A DNA stretch of 56,160 nt from Hydrogenobacter sp. (GTDB lineage Bacteria > Aquificota > Aquificia > Aquificales > Aquificaceae): positions 1 through 56,160 of the forward strand of contig JBEULM010000061.1 of the NCBI GenBank assembly GCA_041287335.1. The letters are read 5' to 3'. Positions 26,443 through 34,719 of the stretch are shown piece after piece (position 1 is the stretch's first letter; every line of letters begins with the position of its first letter). The position numbers were made by a program, and so were the translations under genes. The notes under the pieces are model-generated. The model made no database searches. It saw only the letters and a list, made by a program, of their open reading frames with translations, and was not told where the DNA came from.

Positions 26443-26792
26443 AGAGTATAAACCTTTACGAGATGAAAAAGGTAGAAGTTATAGTAAAAGGCGAAGATTT
26501 AGAATTTGTCATTGATCTTCTTGAAAGAGCAGGAGTGAGTGGCTACACCATAATACATAACTTATCTGGTAAGGGAAGTCACGGTTTTCACGAAGGTCAC
26601 CTACTTTTCAATGAGGAGGATACTCTGGTTATGATAGTATCTGTAATGCCTGAGAAGTTGGTGGAGGTTGTGCTTGAGGGGATAACGCCTTTCCTCAACA
26701 AACACTCCGGTGTTGTTTTTGTCAGCAGTGTGATGGTCAGTAGATTAACAAAGTTTGGCGATGTAAGTATGAGTGCGGGTGGAGGGAGTTGA
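26439..26792 (+). CDS. PII-like signalling protein at the end of the dab genes
   Basis: The 117-aa product has the ferredoxin-like beta-alpha-beta repeat of the PII superfamily, with MKKVEVIVKGEDLEFVIDLLERAG and a small T-loop-like segment SGKGSHGFHEGH. No canonical uridylylated Tyr is evident. PII-like proteins of the CPII/SbtB type sit beside bicarbonate transporters and sense adenylates or bicarbonate, so a regulatory role on DabAB is the natural inference. The start overlaps the dabA stop by 4 bp. The last six codons lie over the antisense 3' end of the tRNA-Leu gene. Confidence 0.85.
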   Translation: MKSINLYEMKKVEVIVKGEDLEFVIDLLERAGVSGYTIIHNLSGKGSHGFHEGHLLFNEEDTLVMIVSVMPEKLVEVVLEGITPFLNKHSGVVFVSSVMVSRLTKFGDVSMSAGGGS

Positions 26793-26857
26793 ACCCTCAC
26801 GGAGTTGCCTCCACGGGATCCTGAGTCCCGCGCGTCTGCCAGTTCCGCCACACCCGC
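26774..26857 (-). tRNA. tRNA-Leu (anticodon CAG)
   Basis: The minus strand folds into an 84-nt class II tRNA. It has acceptor stem GCGGGTG/CACCCGC with discriminator A, an anticodon stem CGGGA/TCCCG around loop CTCAGGA (anticodon CAG), a long variable arm (GTGGAGGCAACTCCGT) and a T-arm GAGGG TTCAACT CCCTC. CCA is not encoded. It lies downstream of tRNA-Ala on the same strand, and its 3' 19 bp overlap the convergent PII-like gene. Confidence 0.97.
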
Positions 26858-26934
26858 TCAAATATAGGAATTATAATATGCCTTCTCCATTAGTGGAAGA
26901 TGTAACAGATGCTCCTTCATACTAAGATTCAAAG

Positions 26935-27006
26935 TGGAGACGAGGGGAGTTGAACCCCCGACCTCCTGCTTGCGATGCAGGCGCTCTCCCACTGAGCTAC
27001 GTCCCC
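26935..27006 (-). tRNA. tRNA-Ala (anticodon CGC)
   Basis: The minus strand gives a 72-nt tRNA: acceptor GGGGACG/CGTCTCC with the alanine identity G3:U70 wobble pair, D-arm AGCTCAGTGGGAGAGC, and anticodon stem CCTGC/GCAGG with loop ATCGCAA (anticodon CGC). The T-arm is TCGGGGGTTCAACTCCCCTCG-like. CCA is not encoded. Its first 10 nt overlap the end of pepA, so it must be cut from the pepA transcript or have a promoter inside pepA. Confidence 0.96.
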
Positions 27007-28463
27007 TTGTCTATGCTTAGAATATATTCAAGACAGGTTCTTACCCCGAAGCCTGTAGCTCCCTTAGAGTAGTAACCGAATTCTTCTTTCAAGTATGCTG
27101 GACCTGCTATATCAAGGTGAACCCACTTTATACCTTCACTCACAAACTCTTCAAGGAACATAGCTGCAGTTATGGCTCCTCCATATCTTCCCGCCGTGTT
27201 CACGATATCCGCGTCTGACTTTTTGAGTTTTTCTCTGAGTTTTTTGTCATCCATGGGAAGCTTCCACATTCTCTCCCCAGTTTCCCGTGATATCTCCAAA
27301 AGTTTATCTCCAAAAGCATCGTCGTTTGTAAAGAGTCCGGCTGTGTACTCACCAAGAGCAACTATACAAGCTCCCGTAAGTGTTGCCATATCTATTATAT
27401 ATGTAGGCTTCAAGTTGGAAGCATAATGGAGTGCGTCGGCGAGGGTAATCCTACCTTCAGCGTCGGTATTATCTACTTCAATGGTTTTCCCGCTCATAGT
27501 CCTTATTATGTCATCGGGTCTGTATGCGCTACCGCTGGGCATGTTTTCCGCAGCGCCTATTATACCATGGACTTCTACCTGCGGTTTTAACAAGGCGAGT
27601 GCCTTCATAATACCAAGCACAGCGCATGCACCCGATTTATCCATTTTCATGGTTCTCATATACTCACCAGTCTTTATATTTAGTCCACCACTATCAAAGG
27701 TGAGACCCTTCCCCACCAAGGCTATTTTATCCTTCGGTTCGCCTTCAGGCTTATAAATGATGTGTATAAATCTTGGAGGTGTAGCAGAACCCTTACCAAC
27801 GCTCCATAAAGCGTGCATACCCATCTCCTGTATCTGCTTTTCATCGTATATCTTGCACTCAAGACCGTACTCCTTTGCCAGATCCTGAGCTATCTGTGCG
27901 AGCGTTAAAGGGTTTATTACATTGCCAGGTTCATTTACGAGATCCCTTGCGAAAATCTGCCCATCTGCAAAGATCTTACCTACCCTTATTCCTTCTTCGT
28001 ACCCGCCATAAAGGTTCACCTTCTGCACGCTGGTATATTCCTCATCCTTTTTGCTTTTGTATTTTTCAAAGCTGTAATTTCCCAAAAGGAGACCTTCCGC
28101 TATCGCTTTGCTCCTCTTGTAATCTAATCTATCTCCAGCATACGCACACGCTGACAAAATTTTGTCCTTTTTTAGTCTTTTGACGAAAATGGCTCCAGCT
28201 CTTCTATATTCGTCAAAACCTGCTTTGTCTTTTTTGCCAAGACCAATTATGTAAAAGGTTCTCACCGTATCATCTTCAAGCAAGGGTATTTTTATAATCG
28301 TGTCCTCCTTCCCTTTGAAATTCTCAGCCTTCAATATATTCTCTATCTTTTCTGCAAAGGCACCAACGTACCGCAGGTTTCCGAAGTCTTCCTCAAATAC
28401 AAAAATGCCCAGTGGTGTATCTTTTACCTCTTCATAAGGTTTTTCGTAAGAAACCACCTCCAT
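26997..28463 (-). CDS. pepA: leucyl aminopeptidase (cytosol aminopeptidase, M17)
   Basis: PepA is a hexameric, di-metal cytosolic aminopeptidase. The 488-aa protein has an N-terminal nucleotide-binding-like domain and the C-terminal catalytic domain, with VGKGLTFDSGG, KMDKSGACAV and the signature NTDAEGRITLAD, giving the metal-binding Lys, Asp and Glu residues. Length is normal. It begins 1 bp after ilvN. Its TAG stop is formed by nucleotides 8-10 of the downstream tRNA-Ala. Confidence 0.95.
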   Translation of the reverse strand: MEVVSYEKPYEEVKDTPLGIFVFEEDFGNLRYVGAFAEKIENILKAENFKGKEDTIIKIPLLEDDTVRTFYIIGLGKKDKAGFDEYRRAGAIFVKRLKKDKILSACAYAGDRLDYKRSKAIAEGLLLGNYSFEKYKSKKDEEYTSVQKVNLYGGYEEGIRVGKIFADGQIFARDLVNEPGNVINPLTLAQIAQDLAKEYGLECKIYDEKQIQEMGMHALWSVGKGSATPPRFIHIIYKPEGEPKDKIALVGKGLTFDSGGLNIKTGEYMRTMKMDKSGACAVLGIMKALALLKPQVEVHGIIGAAENMPSGSAYRPDDIIRTMSGKTIEVDNTDAEGRITLADALHYASNLKPTYIIDMATLTGACIVALGEYTAGLFTNDDAFGDKLLEISRETGERMWKLPMDDKKLREKLKKSDADIVNTAGRYGGAITAAMFLEEFVSEGIKWVHLDIAGPAYLKEEFGYYSKGATGFGVRTCLEYILSIDKGT

Positions 28464-28464
28464 G

Positions 28465-29040
28465 TTAGTCCTCCTCGCTACTTGCCATTTCCCTCCTTAA
28501 AGCCACCTTCCCCGTTCTTGCCATTTCCATTATACCGAAAGGTCTCACGAGTTCCAAAAAAGCGTTTATTTTGTCCTCCGTACCAGTTATTTCAACCGTG
28601 TAAGTACTTTGAGATACATCCACTATCCTTCCTCTGAATATCTCCGTTATTCTCAGTACTTCGTCCCTTGCTCTGGGCGTTGATGTGTGTATCTTTACGA
28701 GGGCTAACTCCCTCTCTATGTGTGGCAGATCGGTAAGATCCCTCACCCGTATAGTATCTATGAGCTTTCTCAGTTGTTTTACCACCTGATCTATCACTAC
28801 ATCATCACCTATTACCTCAATGGTCATACGGGAAAGACCCCTCTCGTGTGTCTCACCTACAGATAAACCTTCAATGTTGTATCCTTTACCAGCTATTAAT
28901 GTGGCTATTCTTGCAAGAACACCAAGCTCGTTTCTTACAAGCAGAGTTATTATATGTTTTCTGACAGTACCCTTTTTAATCTCCCTTAAAGCCGGTGCCT
29001 TTACAGTCGTTACATCAGACTTTCCTATGGTATCACTCAT
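28465..29040 (-). CDS. ilvN: acetolactate synthase small (regulatory) subunit
   Basis: The 191-aa protein begins its conserved part with KHIITLLVRNELGVLARIATLIAGKGYNIEGL, an ACT domain in which branched-chain amino acids bind. A second IlvN/H C-terminal domain follows (RDEVLRITEIFRGRIVDVS to the PFGIMEMARTG ending). It activates IlvB and confers valine feedback. It lies 13 bp downstream of ilvB and 1 bp before pepA. The usual homologue name is ilvH or ilvN. Confidence 0.94.
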   Translation of the reverse strand: MSDTIGKSDVTTVKAPALREIKKGTVRKHIITLLVRNELGVLARIATLIAGKGYNIEGLSVGETHERGLSRMTIEVIGDDVVIDQVVKQLRKLIDTIRVRDLTDLPHIERELALVKIHTSTPRARDEVLRITEIFRGRIVDVSQSTYTVEITGTEDKINAFLELVRPFGIMEMARTGKVALRREMASSEED

Positions 29041-29053
29041 TTTATAACCTCCA

Positions 29054-30808
29054 TTATCCTACGAGGTACATAGTATCAGCCTCAATACCCTTTTTGCCAT
29101 CTTCCAGTATCATATCTTTGTAAGACTTACCCGCAGGCACCATGGGAAGCACATTCTCCTCTCTATCTACGTGGAAATCTAACACAACTGGTCTATCCTG
29201 TATCTTCATGGCTTCCTCAAGTATTTCCCTCACTTGAGAAGGCTTTTCTGCTCTGAAACCTACTGCACCGCATGCTTCCGCAAGCTTTACAAAATCCGGT
29301 TGTACACTCAGATCCACTTCAGAGTATCGCTTTTCGTAAAACAGTTCCTGCCACTGACGTACCATACCTAAGTATCCATTATTTATTATAGCTATCTTTA
29401 CAGGTACACGATACTGCACAGCGGTCACAAGCTCCTGCATAGTCATCATGAAAGAGCCGTCACCGTCTATTACAAAAACTTCTCTCTCCGGTCTACCTAT
29501 CTTGGCTCCGATACCTGCAGGTAGACCAAAACCCATAGTACCTAATCCGCCGGAATTTATAAACTGTCTTGGGTAGGAGTACTTATAGAACATAGCAGCC
29601 CACATTTGATGCTGTCCTACACCAGTAGCTATTATAGCCTCACCCTTTGTAACCTTCCATATTTCTTCAATAACATACTGTGGCTTTATCACCTTATCTG
29701 AGTTTCTGTAAGTCAGTGGGTGGAGTTTTTTCCACTTTTCTATTTGTCCTATCCACTTTTGCCTATCTTCGGGAAAGAGGACTTTCATACCTTCCTTTTT
29801 GATCTCCTCTATGAGCTTTCTGAGAACCACTTTTACATCACCTACTATTGGTACATCCACCACTATGTTTTTGGATATAGAAGCGGGATCTATGTCTATG
29901 TGTATGATAGCAGCTTGAGGTGCAAACTCCTCTATCTTTCCAGTTACCCTATCATCAAATCTTGCACCTACAGCTATAAGAAGATCCGAGTGATAAACCG
30001 CCATATTTGCATAGTATGTACCGTGCATACCGAGCATGTGAAGAGCTAAGGGATGAAGCTCTGGAAAGGAGCCTTTACCCATGTTTGTTGTAGTAACGGG
30101 TATACTCATAAGTTCGGCGAGTTCTAAAAGCTCCGCCTGAGCCTCAGCTTGAACTGCTCCACCTCCAACGTAAAGAACTGGTCTTTTTGCCTCCGCTATT
30201 AGTCTTACGGCTTTCTTTATCTGCTGTATATTTCCTTCCACATGGGGTTTGTATCCGGGTAGTGAGTTTTTAACCTCTTCCAATGAAGGCATCTCCACTT
30301 GGGAAAGTTTTTGTGTTATATCTTTTGGTATATCCACCAAAACTGGTCCAGGTCTACCCGTCTTAGCTATGTAAAAAGCTTGCCGAAGTATGAGAGGTAG
30401 GTCTTCTATCCTCTTTACTAAGAAGTTGTGTTTGGTTATAGGTCTTGTTATGCCTACTATATCCACTTCTTGAAAGGCATCGTTACCTATAAGATGGGTT
30501 GGTACCTGTCCGGTTATGAAAACTACAGGAACTGAATCCATGTATGCATCAGCTATAGCGGTTACTAAATTGGTAGCACCAGGACCTGATGTGGACATGG
30601 CAACTCCCACCTTTCCAGTGGCTTTTGCGTAACCTTCAGCCATATGTCCTGCACCTTGTTCGTGTCTAGTAAGTATATGTTTTATAGTTCCATCTCTGTA
30701 AAGAGCGTCATAAACCTCCATTATTGCACCGCCGGGATGCCCGAATATGTACTCAACGCCCTCCTCTTTTAAAGTCTCTATAACTATATCAGCTCCTTTC
30801 TTTACCAT
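29054..30808 (-). CDS. ilvB: acetolactate synthase large (catalytic) subunit
   Basis: IlvB condenses pyruvate to acetolactate in branched-chain amino-acid synthesis. The 584-aa protein shows the three ThDP-enzyme domains. The N-terminal domain has [14 protein letters not shown] and the catalytic Glu in [12 protein letters not shown], the central FAD domain follows, and the C-terminal ThDP/Mg motif is [12 protein letters not shown] to [20 protein letters not shown] precedes the ATG. No attenuator-like leader is visible in the 46 bp separating it from the kdpD-like gene upstream on the same strand. Confidence 0.97.
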   Translation of the reverse strand: MVKKGADIVIETLKEEGVEYIFGHPGGAIMEVYDALYRDGTIKHILTRHEQGAGHMAEGYAKATGKVGVAMSTSGPGATNLVTAIADAYMDSVPVVFITGQVPTHLIGNDAFQEVDIVGITRPITKHNFLVKRIEDLPLILRQAFYIAKTGRPGPVLVDIPKDITQKLSQVEMPSLEEVKNSLPGYKPHVEGNIQQIKKAVRLIAEAKRPVLYVGGGAVQAEAQAELLELAELMSIPVTTTNMGKGSFPELHPLALHMLGMHGTYYANMAVYHSDLLIAVGARFDDRVTGKIEEFAPQAAIIHIDIDPASISKNIVVDVPIVGDVKVVLRKLIEEIKKEGMKVLFPEDRQKWIGQIEKWKKLHPLTYRNSDKVIKPQYVIEEIWKVTKGEAIIATGVGQHQMWAAMFYKYSYPRQFINSGGLGTMGFGLPAGIGAKIGRPEREVFVIDGDGSFMMTMQELVTAVQYRVPVKIAIINNGYLGMVRQWQELFYEKRYSEVDLSVQPDFVKLAEACGAVGFRAEKPSQVREILEEAMKIQDRPVVLDFHVDREENVLPMVPAGKSYKDMILEDGKKGIEADTMYLVG

Positions 30809-30831
30809 ACCAAAAACCTCCGCTTACGGAA

Positions 30832-30837
30832 ATTATA
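30832..30837 (-). promoter_or_regulatory. possible -10 box for ilvB
   Basis: TATAAT on the minus strand lies 23 nt before the ilvB ATG in the kdpD-ilvB gap, with an AT-rich stretch upstream but no clear -35 box. It suggests ilvBN-pepA can be transcribed apart from kdp. Confidence 0.35.
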
Positions 30838-30854
30838 AAAGTATAAAATATAAA

Positions 30855-32114
30855 CTATTTGTGAAATTTGTGTTTAGGAAGCAGACCACTCCAAAATTTC
30901 TTAACCATATTCAAAAAGCTTAATATGATCCCCTCTCTTTTTACCCTCGGCTCCTTCACACCACCTTTTGGCGCTATAAGGTATATGTCTATGCCTTCCG
31001 TTTGGAGAATAATTTCTTTGTATATGGTACTTCTGAGCGCACCTTCCCTTCTGGGTTTTCCAAGAATTATCTTGGTTACGTTCTCCTTTTTGGCGTATTT
31101 TATTATCTCTCGGGCTACAGAGTAGCCCTTCACTACCTCTACCCTTCCACCCAATTTTTGGGTAACTTCCATTGCCTCCCTTAGCCACCTTTTTTCTTCC
31201 TCTGTAAAGCTTTTTGCTTTCTCGGTTTCCACATACAGAGCTACCCACTCAACCCCTCCAAGCTCCGAAGCCAGTCCATAGGTTTTTCTTACTAAATGTG
31301 AAGCGTAAGGACTAGCGTATATGCCTACAAGTATCTTCTCCTTCAATCCTAAGGGACCTGATACACCGCGTTTGCGAAGATATTCCTTTAATGTCTGGTC
31401 AAGCTGGTCTGCAAGCACCCTAAGGGCAAGGGTCCTCAGAGCTATCAAGTTGCTTAGTTTGAAGAACCTTTTAATGGCTTCCTCTGCCATATCCCTAACG
31501 TAAACCTTTCCTTCCCTCAACCTCTTTAACAGCTCTTCCGGAGGAAGATCTATAAGCTTTATTTCCTTCGCACCCTTTATGAATGGGTCTGGGATAGTCT
31601 CCTTTACCTCTACCCCACATATCTGATACACAATATCCTTAAGACTTTCTAAGTGTTGGACGTTCATAGCGGTGCATACATCTATGCCAGCCTTAAGCAC
31701 CCTCTGGATGGATTGATAACGTTTCTCTTCAGGAAAGCCTGGTGGATTTGTATGCGGAAGCTCGTCTATTATAACGATTTGAGGCTTTCTTTCTATTATC
31801 CTGTCGTAATCTACCTCCTTTATCTTTAAACCTTTGTATTCAACCACGATGGAGGGTATAACCTCAAGACCTTTAAGTAGAGCTTCCGTTTCTGGTCTTC
31901 CGTGGGTTTCCGCATATCCCACCACCACATCCTTACCTTCAGCCACTAATAGATGAGCATCGTACAGCATGGAATAGGTCTTTCCAACCCCTGGTGCATA
32001 TCCAAGATAGACAATAAAATTGCCCCTTCCTACCTGTGGTTCTGCTTCCGTTTCTATAAGCTCTAACAGCTCTTCGGGCAGAGGTCTTTCTTCAGGGTAG
32101 TCTTCTATTACCAT
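30855..32114 (-). CDS. KdpD-like sensor domain protein without histidine kinase
   Basis: The 419-aa protein matches only the N-terminal cytoplasmic part of KdpD. It has a P-loop GYAPGVGKTYSML near residue 44, the KdpD block with IDELPHTNPPG and AMNVQHLESL (about residues 35-245), then a UspA-like domain (residues 260-380, GIYASPYASHLVRKT to WVALYVETEK and ILGKPRREG). The four transmembrane helices and the histidine kinase of full-length KdpD (about 890 aa) are absent. The frame ends in a normal stop with ilvB close behind. It is coupled to kdpC by a 23-bp overlap. Short KdpD forms exist in other bacteria; the sensing output is unknown. Confidence 0.87.
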   Translation of the reverse strand: MVIEDYPEERPLPEELLELIETEAEPQVGRGNFIVYLGYAPGVGKTYSMLYDAHLLVAEGKDVVVGYAETHGRPETEALLKGLEVIPSIVVEYKGLKIKEVDYDRIIERKPQIVIIDELPHTNPPGFPEEKRYQSIQRVLKAGIDVCTAMNVQHLESLKDIVYQICGVEVKETIPDPFIKGAKEIKLIDLPPEELLKRLREGKVYVRDMAEEAIKRFFKLSNLIALRTLALRVLADQLDQTLKEYLRKRGVSGPLGLKEKILVGIYASPYASHLVRKTYGLASELGGVEWVALYVETEKAKSFTEEEKRWLREAMEVTQKLGGRVEVVKGYSVAREIIKYAKKENVTKIILGKPRREGALRSTIYKEIILQTEGIDIYLIAPKGGVKEPRVKREGIILSFLNMVKKFWSGLLPKHKFHK

Positions 32115-32673
32115 GGCTTTCCAAGAGGCTTAAAAGGTCTAAGTTGAGCTTCAAAACGTTTACTCTTCTTTCACCAAAAAAGCCAAAACTTCTTTCTTCT
32201 GTGTTCTTAATTACCAGCCTTTCCAACTCATCCTTAGAAAGACCTGTCCTTTCGGAGATACGAGGTATCTGAATTAGCAGAGCTTCAGGTGGAAGGTGAG
32301 GGTCAAGCCCGCTCCCGGAGGAGAAGACAAGATAGGAGGATATCTTCTCTTTTATACCGCTATTCCTTAGCCTTTCTATCCTCGCTTTTATCTGTTTGTA
32401 AAGTTCTGGATTTGTGGGCGCAAGGTTTGAACCACCACTGTTGAGAGGGTCGTAGTTGTCCGCTGAGGGTCTGCCCCAAAAGAGATAGTCGCTTATAAAG
32501 GGTTGCCCGATTAACTCTGAGCCCACTGGCTTTCCCTTATAGTAGATTATGCTTCCTTTTGTCTTCTCCCGAAACATAAAGGACGCTATGCCTGTGGTTA
32601 AAAGCGGATATATCACTCCAGTTATGACAAAAAGCAGGAGAAAGACTTTCAAGGTCTTAAAAAATCCGCTCAT
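32092..32673 (-). CDS. kdpC: K+-transporting ATPase subunit C
   Basis: KdpC is the single-pass subunit that stabilises the KdpFABC potassium pump. The 193-aa protein has one N-terminal membrane helix (FLLLFVITGVIYPLLTTGIA) and the conserved GSELIGQPF, FWGRPSA and SSGSGLDPHLPPEA motifs. It lies 3 bp after kdpB and overlaps the kdpD-like gene. Confidence 0.96.
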   Translation of the reverse strand: MSGFFKTLKVFLLLFVITGVIYPLLTTGIASFMFREKTKGSIIYYKGKPVGSELIGQPFISDYLFWGRPSADNYDPLNSGGSNLAPTNPELYKQIKARIERLRNSGIKEKISSYLVFSSGSGLDPHLPPEALLIQIPRISERTGLSKDELERLVIKNTEERSFGFFGERRVNVLKLNLDLLSLLESHGNRRLP

Positions 32674-32676
32674 GTC

Positions 32677-34716
32677 TCACCTCACAAAAAAGTATATTGC
32701 GTAGTAGATAACCCATATGCCTATGAAGGGTGCTACTACCCCTCCAAGTCCGTAAACGAGAAGGTTGTAGAGGAAGAGCTTATTAGGTGAAAGGGGCTTA
32801 TAAAAGGCACCCCTTAAAGCCAGGGGTGTAAGCAGAGGTATTATAAGGGCGTTGAAGATAACAGCAGAGAGTATAGCCACGTATGGGTTTTCCAGCTTTA
32901 GTATGTTAAGGGCATTTAGCTGTGGGTATATAGAGCTTATGGCTGCGGGTACTATGACGAAATACTTGGCTATGTCGTTAGCTATAGAGAAGGTGGTAAG
33001 GGCTCCCCTGGTTATGAGCATGCTTTTGCCTATTTCTACTATGTCTAAGAGCTTTGAAGGGTCCGAATCAAGGTCTATAATGTTTGCCGCTTCCTTTGCT
33101 ACCTGCGTGCCTGCGTTCATGGCGACCGCCACATCAGCCTGTGCAAGAGCTGGAGCGTCGTTGGTGCCATCTCCCGTCATAGCCACTATGTAGCCTTCCT
33201 GTTGGAGCTTCTTTACAAGTTTTAGCTTGTCTTCGGGCTTTGCCTCTGCCACAAAATCATCCGCACCCGCCTCTCTTGCTATAGTCGCAGCGGTAAATGG
33301 GTTATCTCCTGTTATCATTATGGATTTTATCCCCATACTTCTTAGCTTCGCGAGCCTTGCCTTTATACCCTCTTTTATTATGTCCCTTAGCACCACCACC
33401 CCTACGATTTCTTTGTCCTTCAGCACCACCAGAGGAGTATCTCCTCTCATAGCCACCTTTGCCACTATCTCCTCTACCTCGTGAGGTACTGTTCCTCCTG
33501 CCTTCTGAAGGTACTGTTTGACAGCACTAAAGGCACCCTTGTAGTATACATGCCCCTCTATCTCCACACCGCTCATCTTCGTCTCATGTGTAAAAGGGAT
33601 AACTTTCACATTCTTTGGCAATTGTTCTGAACGAACGCCGAGCCTTTTTTTAGAAAGCTCCATGATGCTCTTTCCTTCTGGTGTTTCATCAGCTATAGAG
33701 GCAATCATAGCTGTCCGTATACACTCCTTTTCCCTATGGTTTCCTACGGGGATAAACTCTGTTGCCATCCTATTCCCTAAGGTTATGGTGCCTGTCTTAT
33801 CAAGCAAAAGCACATTTACGTCGCCAGCCGCTTCTATCGCTCGTCCTGAGAGGGCTACCACGTTGTGCCTAAAGAGCCTATTCATACCTGCTATGCCTAT
33901 GGAAGGCAGGAGCGCCGCTATCGTCGTAGGTGCAAGGCAGACAAAGAGAGCTACAAGAACTGTCAAAGACATAGGCTCTCCCCGACCGCTGTAATTGGAT
34001 AGATACTTAGAAAGCACCCACGAGTTTACTACTACCACCAGAAAGACCAAAGTTAGGAGTATCAGAAGCACCTCCAGAGCAATCTCGTTAGGGGTTTTTC
34101 TACGCTTTGCACCTTCTATCATAGATACCATCTTGTCTATAAAGGTTTCTCCCGGATTTGCGGTGATTTTTACCACTATTTTGCCTGCAACCACCTTCGT
34201 ACCTCCGATTACCGCGTTTCGGTCCGACCCTGCCTCTCTTATGACGGGAGCAGACTCGCCCGTTACCACCGCTTCGTTTATCATGGCAGCTCCCTTTAGG
34301 ATTTCACCGTCTCCTGGTATTATGTCTCCTTCCTCCACAAGAACTAAATCTCCTTTACGAAGTTCCGAAGAGCTTACCCTTTCATAAAGGCTTTCAAAAT
34401 CCGCTTCCTTTAGCCTTTTGGCACTTAACGTGGCTTGATAGCTTCTTAGGGATTTTGCACGAGCTTTACCGCTTATCTCAGATAGGCTCTCGGCAAAGTT
34501 GGCAAAGAGTATGGTGAGCCACAGCCAAAGGGCGGTAGAGCCTGTAAACCATACAGGTGTCTTCTTTATTCCAAAAAGCGCCAAAAAAAACTCTACAGAT
34601 ACCAGAAAGGCTCCCAGCTCCACTGAGAGCATAACTGGGTTGTATCTAAGCTCTATAGGGTTTAGCTTTACGAAGGTGCCCTTTAGTGCCTCTAAAACAA
34701 GTTCCTTCCTATGCAC
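32677..34716 (-). CDS. kdpB: K+-transporting ATPase subunit B (P-type ATPase)
   Basis: KdpB is the ATP-hydrolysing subunit. The 679-aa protein has the phosphorylation site DKTGTIT, the TGES actuator motif (VVTGESAPV), the [10 protein letters not shown] loop and the [11 protein letters not shown] hinge. The family-specific [17 protein letters not shown] membrane segment is also present. It lies 3 bp from kdpA and 3 bp from kdpC. Confidence 0.97.
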   Translation of the reverse strand: MHRKELVLEALKGTFVKLNPIELRYNPVMLSVELGAFLVSVEFFLALFGIKKTPVWFTGSTALWLWLTILFANFAESLSEISGKARAKSLRSYQATLSAKRLKEADFESLYERVSSSELRKGDLVLVEEGDIIPGDGEILKGAAMINEAVVTGESAPVIREAGSDRNAVIGGTKVVAGKIVVKITANPGETFIDKMVSMIEGAKRRKTPNEIALEVLLILLTLVFLVVVVNSWVLSKYLSNYSGRGEPMSLTVLVALFVCLAPTTIAALLPSIGIAGMNRLFRHNVVALSGRAIEAAGDVNVLLLDKTGTITLGNRMATEFIPVGNHREKECIRTAMIASIADETPEGKSIMELSKKRLGVRSEQLPKNVKVIPFTHETKMSGVEIEGHVYYKGAFSAVKQYLQKAGGTVPHEVEEIVAKVAMRGDTPLVVLKDKEIVGVVVLRDIIKEGIKARLAKLRSMGIKSIMITGDNPFTAATIAREAGADDFVAEAKPEDKLKLVKKLQQEGYIVAMTGDGTNDAPALAQADVAVAMNAGTQVAKEAANIIDLDSDPSKLLDIVEIGKSMLITRGALTTFSIANDIAKYFVIVPAAISSIYPQLNALNILKLENPYVAILSAVIFNALIIPLLTPLALRGAFYKPLSPNKLFLYNLLVYGLGGVVAPFIGIWVIYYAIYFFVR

Positions 34717-34719
34717 AGT

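Noticed and set aside
26597-26851. 84-aa minus-strand frame across tRNA-Leu
   Set aside because: Its start codes through the tRNA and the rest is antisense to the PII-like gene; the tRNA and forward gene explain the region.
26858-26934. additional RNA gene between the two tRNAs
   Set aside because: The 77 bp show no cloverleaf or stable hairpin on either strand.
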